Below the pieces are notes generated by a model, which had not been told where the DNA came from, did no database searches, and was given only the letters and a program-made list of their open reading frames with translations. The position numbers were made by a program, and so were the translations under genes. Below, piece by piece: positions 7,516 to 9,545 of a DNA stretch of 9,545 nucleotides (the first letter of the stretch is position 1; the number at the start of each line of letters is the position of its first letter). Origin of the DNA: Gammaproteobacteria bacterium (GTDB lineage Bacteria; Pseudomonadota; Gammaproteobacteria; Natronospirales; REEB76). The stretch covers positions 1-9,545 of the forward strand of contig JAGWNO010000077.1 of assembly GCA_028871235.1 (NCBI GenBank), read 5' to 3'.

Positions 7516-8232
7516 ATGGACGACGCGACCCGGCAACAGCCCCTGGCGTTCTACCTCTCCGCCGAGCACCCCTGCAGTTATCTGCCGGAGCGCATGGCCC
7601 GCACCCTGTTCCTGGATCCCCAGGCCGCGCCCCGCCGCGAGGTGTATCAGAAGTTAGCTGCCCGGGGTTTCCGTCGCAGCGGGCCGTTGCTGTACCGGCC
7701 GGAGTGTGCGCACTGCCGCGCGTGCGTACCGGTGCGCATACCGGTGGCCGCGTTCCGCCCCGACCGCAGCCAGCGGCGCATCGTGCACCGCAACCGGGAT
7801 CTGACGGTACGGATGCTGCCGCCTGGGTTCAACGCGGAGCACTTCGGGCTTTACCGCCGCTATCTTGAGGCCAGGCACCCGGGTGGCGGCATGGACCAGC
7901 ACTCCGAAATGGACTACGCCGGCTTCCTCGCGAGCCGCTGGAGCGAAAGCGTGTTCGTGGAAATGCGTCTCGCCGGGAGACTCACGGCGGTGGCGGTGGT
8001 GGATGTCTTCACCGATGCCCTGTCGGCGGTGTACACCTTCTATGATCCGCGATTGGCGCGTCGCAGCCTCGGCACGTTCGCCATCCTGTGGGAAATCGGC
8101 GAGGCCCGGCGCCGCGGATCCCGATGGCTGTATCTCGGTTACTGGATCGCCGCCAGCCCCAAAATGGCCTACAAGGACCGCTTCCGCCCCTGCGAGCGCC
8201 TGGGCCCGGAAGGTTGGGAACCGCTTCCCTGA
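7516..8232 (+). CDS. bpt: Aspartate/glutamate leucyltransferase (arginyltransferase family)
   Basis: Bpt transfers Leu from leucyl-tRNA to proteins with N-terminal Asp or Glu, giving an N-degron for ClpS/ClpAP. It is homologous to eukaryotic ATE1 and is often annotated 'arginyltransferase' (ate). The 238-residue length is typical. Visible family features are a cysteine at 20 (HPCSYLP), the cluster YRPECAHCRACVPVRIP with Cys64, Cys67 and Cys70, then HRNRDL (91-96), the segment SAVYTFYDPRLARRSLGTFAILWEI (170-194), YLGYWI (206-211) and MAYKDRFRPCE (217-227). The cysteine cluster is the likely metal or Fe-S site, as discussed for ATE1 enzymes. The open frame reaches back to about 6901, but that part is a shadow of aat. 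The ATG at 7516, right after the aat stop, gives the correct N-terminus. The 1-nt gap implies translational coupling, so the two N-degron enzymes should be made together. Confidence 0.95.
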   Translation: MDDATRQQPLAFYLSAEHPCSYLPERMARTLFLDPQAAPRREVYQKLAARGFRRSGPLLYRPECAHCRACVPVRIPVAAFRPDRSQRRIVHRNRDLTVRMLPPGFNAEHFGLYRRYLEARHPGGGMDQHSEMDYAGFLASRWSESVFVEMRLAGRLTAVAVVDVFTDALSAVYTFYDPRLARRSLGTFAILWEIGEARRRGSRWLYLGYWIAASPKMAYKDRFRPCERLGPEGWEPLP

Positions 8233-8244
8233 TTGCCCCGCTTG

Positions 8245-8273
8245 TTGAACCCCCCCGGTAATTCCGGCAGAAT
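8245..8273 (+). promoter_or_regulatory. Candidate promoter for infA
   Basis: TTGAAC (8245-8250) and CAGAAT (8268-8273) are spaced by exactly 17 nt in the 102-nt gap between bpt and infA; each matches the sigma70 consensus at 4 of 6 positions. Transcription would start near 8280, about 55 nt before infA. An independent promoter makes sense for an essential, highly expressed factor, and E. coli infA also has its own promoters. The call rests on weak boxes. Confidence 0.35.
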
Positions 8274-8334
8274 CTGCGCGCCCAACGCCGGGCTGCTCCG
8301 GGTTTTGGCGCCCGTCAGTCACTTTTGGGGATGT

Positions 8335-8553
8335 ATGCCTAAAGAAGAAAGCATCGAAATGGAAGGCAAGGTCGTGGAGACCCTGCCCAATACCACCTTC
8401 CGGGTGGAACTGGACAACGGCCATGTGGTGCTCGCCCACATCTCCGGCCGCATGCGCAAACACTACATCCGCATCCTCACCGGCGACCGCGTCACCGTTG
8501 AACTGACCCCCTACGATCTCACCAAGGGCCGCATCATCTACCGCGGCAAGTAA
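8335..8553 (+). CDS. infA: Translation initiation factor IF-1
   Basis: IF-1 is an essential small OB-fold (S1-like) protein that binds the ribosomal A site of the 30S subunit and helps IF-2 and IF-3 at initiation. The 72-residue product starts MPKEESIEMEGKVVETLPNT and contains FRVELDNGHVVLAHISGRM and IRILTGDRVTVELTPYDL, then ends KGRIIYRGK. It is nearly colinear with the E. coli protein. The open frame reaches back to 8233, but the true start is ATG 8335, preceded by GGGG at 8327-8330. It follows bpt by 102 nt on the same strand. The aat-bpt-infA order is conserved in gammaproteobacteria and usually continues into clpA, which is not seen within this window. Confidence 0.98.
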   Translation: MPKEESIEMEGKVVETLPNTTFRVELDNGHVVLAHISGRMRKHYIRILTGDRVTVELTPYDLTKGRIIYRGK

Positions 8554-8669
8554 GCAATCAGACAGGGCTTATCCGGGCACCCCATTCCAGAAAGTACAAT
8601 TTGGTACGGATCACTGCAAAACCGTGGCCTGCCCCTGAGGTATCCGTGGCGACGTTAGACAGAAGTACG
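8554..8669. other. Convergent gap between infA and the toxin gene
   Basis: This 116-nt gap separates infA from the convergent toxin gene. I see no GC-rich stem followed by a T-tract on either strand, and no tRNA. ACGGAT (8606-8611) and ATCCGT (8642-8647) form only a loose 6-bp inverted repeat with a 30-nt loop. How infA transcription ends before the toxin gene is not shown by the sequence. Confidence 0.4.
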
Positions 8670-8930
8670 TTACCTGTAAATCTCCCGCCGGTGTCCCACC
8701 CGTAGCACGTGTATCAGCAATTTCTTGTCGTGAATCTCATACACGATGCGGTAATCCCCTTCCCTTACCCGGTAAACGTTTTCTGCGCCCTGCAGCTTCT
8801 TGACATCGTGGGGTCTTGGATTCTCGGCAAGTAATCGTAAACGCGACCAGATACGCACCTGTGTCTTGCGTTCAAGATCGCGTAGTGCCTTGGCTGCAGA
8901 GCAGCTGAATTCGATCCGGTAAACCGTCAC
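8670..8930 (-). CDS. RelE/ParE-family toxin of a type II toxin-antitoxin pair
   Basis: The 86-residue basic protein has the RelE/ParE fold signature: YRIEFSCSAAKALRDLERK at 4-22, KKLQGAENVYRVREGDYRIVYEI (44-66) and the closing VGHRREIYR (78-86). Members of this superfamily act either as ribosome-dependent mRNA endonucleases (RelE/YoeB type) or as gyrase poisons (ParE type). The conserved Arg61, His80, Arg81 and Tyr85 fit the RelE-like subgroup, but I cannot decide the target. Translation starts at GTG 8930, 3 nt after the antitoxin stop. No strong ribosome site is seen, so synthesis probably depends on coupling to the antitoxin and stays lower than it. It has the expected full length and shows no damage. 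Base composition looks less GC-rich than the core genes to its left, suggesting acquisition. Confidence 0.9.
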   Translation of the reverse strand: MTVYRIEFSCSAAKALRDLERKTQVRIWSRLRLLAENPRPHDVKKLQGAENVYRVREGDYRIVYEIHDKKLLIHVLRVGHRREIYR

Positions 8931-8933
8931 CGG

Positions 8934-9230
8934 TCAGAGCCCGAGTTCTTTGGCCAGTTGCTCCAAGGGAATGGTGCCGTGCCTGGCAATGTCCGCGCGG
9001 GCCTTTTTGACAGCTTCAAGGTCCAGACGGTCTTCCAGCGCTTCCAGGAGTTCAGCGTCTTCAACGGAGACGAGAGCGGCCACGCGCTTGCCGTGTTTGG
9101 TGACGTACACCCGTTCGGACAGGAGCGCGGCACGGTTCACCAGGTCACCAAATTTCTCGCGGGCTTCCACCACGCTGACGGTACCGGTAGATTCGCGGAC
9201 GGCCTTTTTAACCGGTGTCTGTTTCTTCAT
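8934..9230 (-). CDS. Phd/YefM-family antitoxin
   Basis: This 98-residue antitoxin would bind and neutralise the adjacent RelE/ParE-type toxin and repress their shared promoter. The N-terminal DNA-binding part is VSVVEAREKFGDLVNRA (18-34), followed by VYVTKHGKRVAALVSVEDAELLEAL (41-65), the classic Phd/YefM pattern. The C-terminal tail (77-98, ending IPLEQLAKELGL) should be the toxin-wrapping segment. The start is ATG 9228-9230, with GGAGAGG (9238-9244) 7 nt upstream. A longer frame to 9329 exists, but it would read through the promoter and operator and is rejected. The antitoxin comes first in the operon, the usual order for this family. Confidence 0.92.
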   Translation of the reverse strand: MKKQTPVKKAVRESTGTVSVVEAREKFGDLVNRAALLSERVYVTKHGKRVAALVSVEDAELLEALEDRLDLEAVKKARADIARHGTIPLEQLAKELGL

Positions 9231-9246
9231 GCCTGCGCCTCTCCGC

Positions 9247-9280
9247 AAATATGTATAGATTATACACAATGTACATATTT
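9247..9280. promoter_or_regulatory. Palindromic operator of the toxin-antitoxin operon
   Basis: AAATATGTA (9247-9255) and TACATATTT (9272-9280) are perfect 9-bp inverted repeats. Inside them, TGTATA (9252-9257) pairs with TATACA (9261-9266), and TGTACA (9270-9275) is itself a perfect palindrome. The three hexamers start exactly 9 bp apart. TGTACA is the core of the E. coli yefM-yoeB operator, so this is probably where the antitoxin, alone or with toxin, binds. The site covers the -10 box and start point, so binding would block transcription. Confidence 0.65.
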
Positions 9281-9286
9281 TGACAG
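9259..9286 (-). promoter_or_regulatory. Promoter of the toxin-antitoxin operon
   Basis: On the minus strand a perfect -10 box TATAAT (9264-9259) lies 16 nt after CTGTCA (9286-9281, 4 of 6 to TTGACA). Transcription would start near 9252, leaving a short leader before the antitoxin ATG at 9230. The -10 box sits inside the palindromic operator, the expected layout for autorepression. An alternative pair, TTGACC with TACATT at 17 nt, lies slightly upstream. Confidence 0.6.
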
Positions 9287-9327
9287 GACGGGTCAAGCAG
9301 GCTGTTTGCCCTGTTCTAACACAGAGC

Positions 9328-9345
9328 AAACCTCAGAAACCTCAG
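9328..9345. repeat. Perfect tandem 9-bp repeat
   Basis: AAACCTCAG occurs twice in direct succession (9328-9336 and 9337-9345), inside the tail fused to the broken transposase, where it produces the peptide repeat LRF-LRF. It directly abuts the small hairpin at 9344-9361. It may be a duplication scar or part of the mobile element end. Confidence 0.6.
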
Positions 9346-9361
9346 GGTCAGTACCCTTTTT
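9344..9361 (+). repeat. Small REP-like hairpin at the transposase break
   Basis: AGGGT (9344-9348) and ACCCT (9353-9357) form a 5-bp stem with loop CAGT, followed on the plus strand by TTTT. It lies exactly where the transposase similarity ends. Short hairpins of this kind mark the ends of RAYT elements, so it is probably the element's terminal sequence brought next to the coding region by an internal deletion. It could also be a weak terminator, but the stem is short. Confidence 0.4.
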
Positions 9362-9545
9362 GAATGATATGTCCGATTGATATAGGTCACGCAGTGACGG
9401 CCTACATGCTGGATCATCCGGCTGATTGATTCTCCTTGATGCGGCGTAACCAATAAATGTACATGATTGGTCATTAACACATAAGCGTGGATCAGACATC
9501 CATGCTTCGCCGCCCCGTCCTGCAACCAAGCAAGATAGTTCAGGT

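Larger units (their letters stand above)
9316..9545 (-). pseudogene. Truncated RAYT (REP-associated, IS200-like) tyrosine transposase
   Basis: The frame is open to the right edge and reads LNYLAWLQDGAAKHG, then HAYVLMTNHVHLLVTP, ESISRMIQHVGR and VTYINRTYH. This is the middle of a Y1-type transposase of the RAYT group, with the metal-binding HxH motif in NHVHLL. These enzymes cut and join single-stranded DNA, often at REP hairpins. Family similarity stops abruptly after TYH, near 9364. The expected GxLWEGRYKS segment and the later catalytic tyrosine (RYIELNP-type motif) are missing. They are replaced by an unrelated tail, SKRVLTLRFLRFALC, ending at TAG 9318-9316. The gene is therefore broken and the enzyme should be inactive. 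Its N-terminal third lies off the window, so its upstream condition is unknown. Confidence 0.85.

Noticed and set aside
8331..8342. Four-codon frame ATG TAT GCC TAA overlapping the infA start
   Set aside because: The GGGG ribosome site directly touches this ATG, leaving no spacing, so only the infA ATG at 8335 is usable. The overlap is probably chance.
8554..8669. A tRNA gene near infA, as in E. coli
   Set aside because: No cloverleaf, T-loop GGTTCRA or acceptor pairing could be found on either strand.
9231..9329. The N-terminal extension of the antitoxin frame
   Set aside because: It would cross the promoter and operator, whereas an ATG with a good ribosome site at 9228-9230 gives the normal family length.

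Overview
The window is GC-rich bacterial chromosome that looks like a gammaproteobacterium. The clearest reason is the order trxB ... aat - bpt - infA, the block that precedes clpA in Pseudomonas and its relatives. The proteins themselves (TrxB with CATC, IF-1, Aat, Bpt) are typical of that class. The species cannot be named from the sequence.

Left part (1-3400): the 5' part of an alanine dehydrogenase gene (ald) runs leftward off the window edge. It is divergent from trxB (thioredoxin reductase), which is followed on the same strand by a FemAB-like/GNAT-fold acyltransferase of the former DUF482 family (PF04339).

Middle (3457-6780): a large secreted subtilisin-family (S8) protease of 991 residues lies on the minus strand. 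It has a signal peptide, an I9-type propeptide, a complete Asp/His/Asn/Ser catalytic set, an inserted PA domain and a poorly recognised beta-rich C-terminal region. It carries its own strong terminator, and an AT-rich divergent region holds a candidate promoter. It reads as a self-contained insertion into the conserved block.

Right-centre (6780-8553): aat and bpt are essentially fused translationally, with 1 nt between them. They encode the two aminoacyl-tRNA-protein transferases of the bacterial N-degron pathway, which mark proteins for ClpS/ClpAP. infA (IF-1) follows, with a candidate promoter of its own.

Right end (8554-9545): a less GC-rich accessory patch on the minus strand. It holds a Phd/YefM-type antitoxin and RelE/ParE-type toxin operon, with a promoter overlapped by TGTACA-like palindromes. 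Beyond it is the broken 3' side of a RAYT (REP-associated IS200-like transposase), cut before its catalytic tyrosine and fused to a small REP-like hairpin. clpA, the usual neighbour of infA, may lie beyond this patch.

No rRNA, tRNA, CRISPR array or clearly new multi-gene system is visible. The points most worth following are the protease insertion with its unusual C-terminus, the toxin-antitoxin operator and the RAYT remnant.
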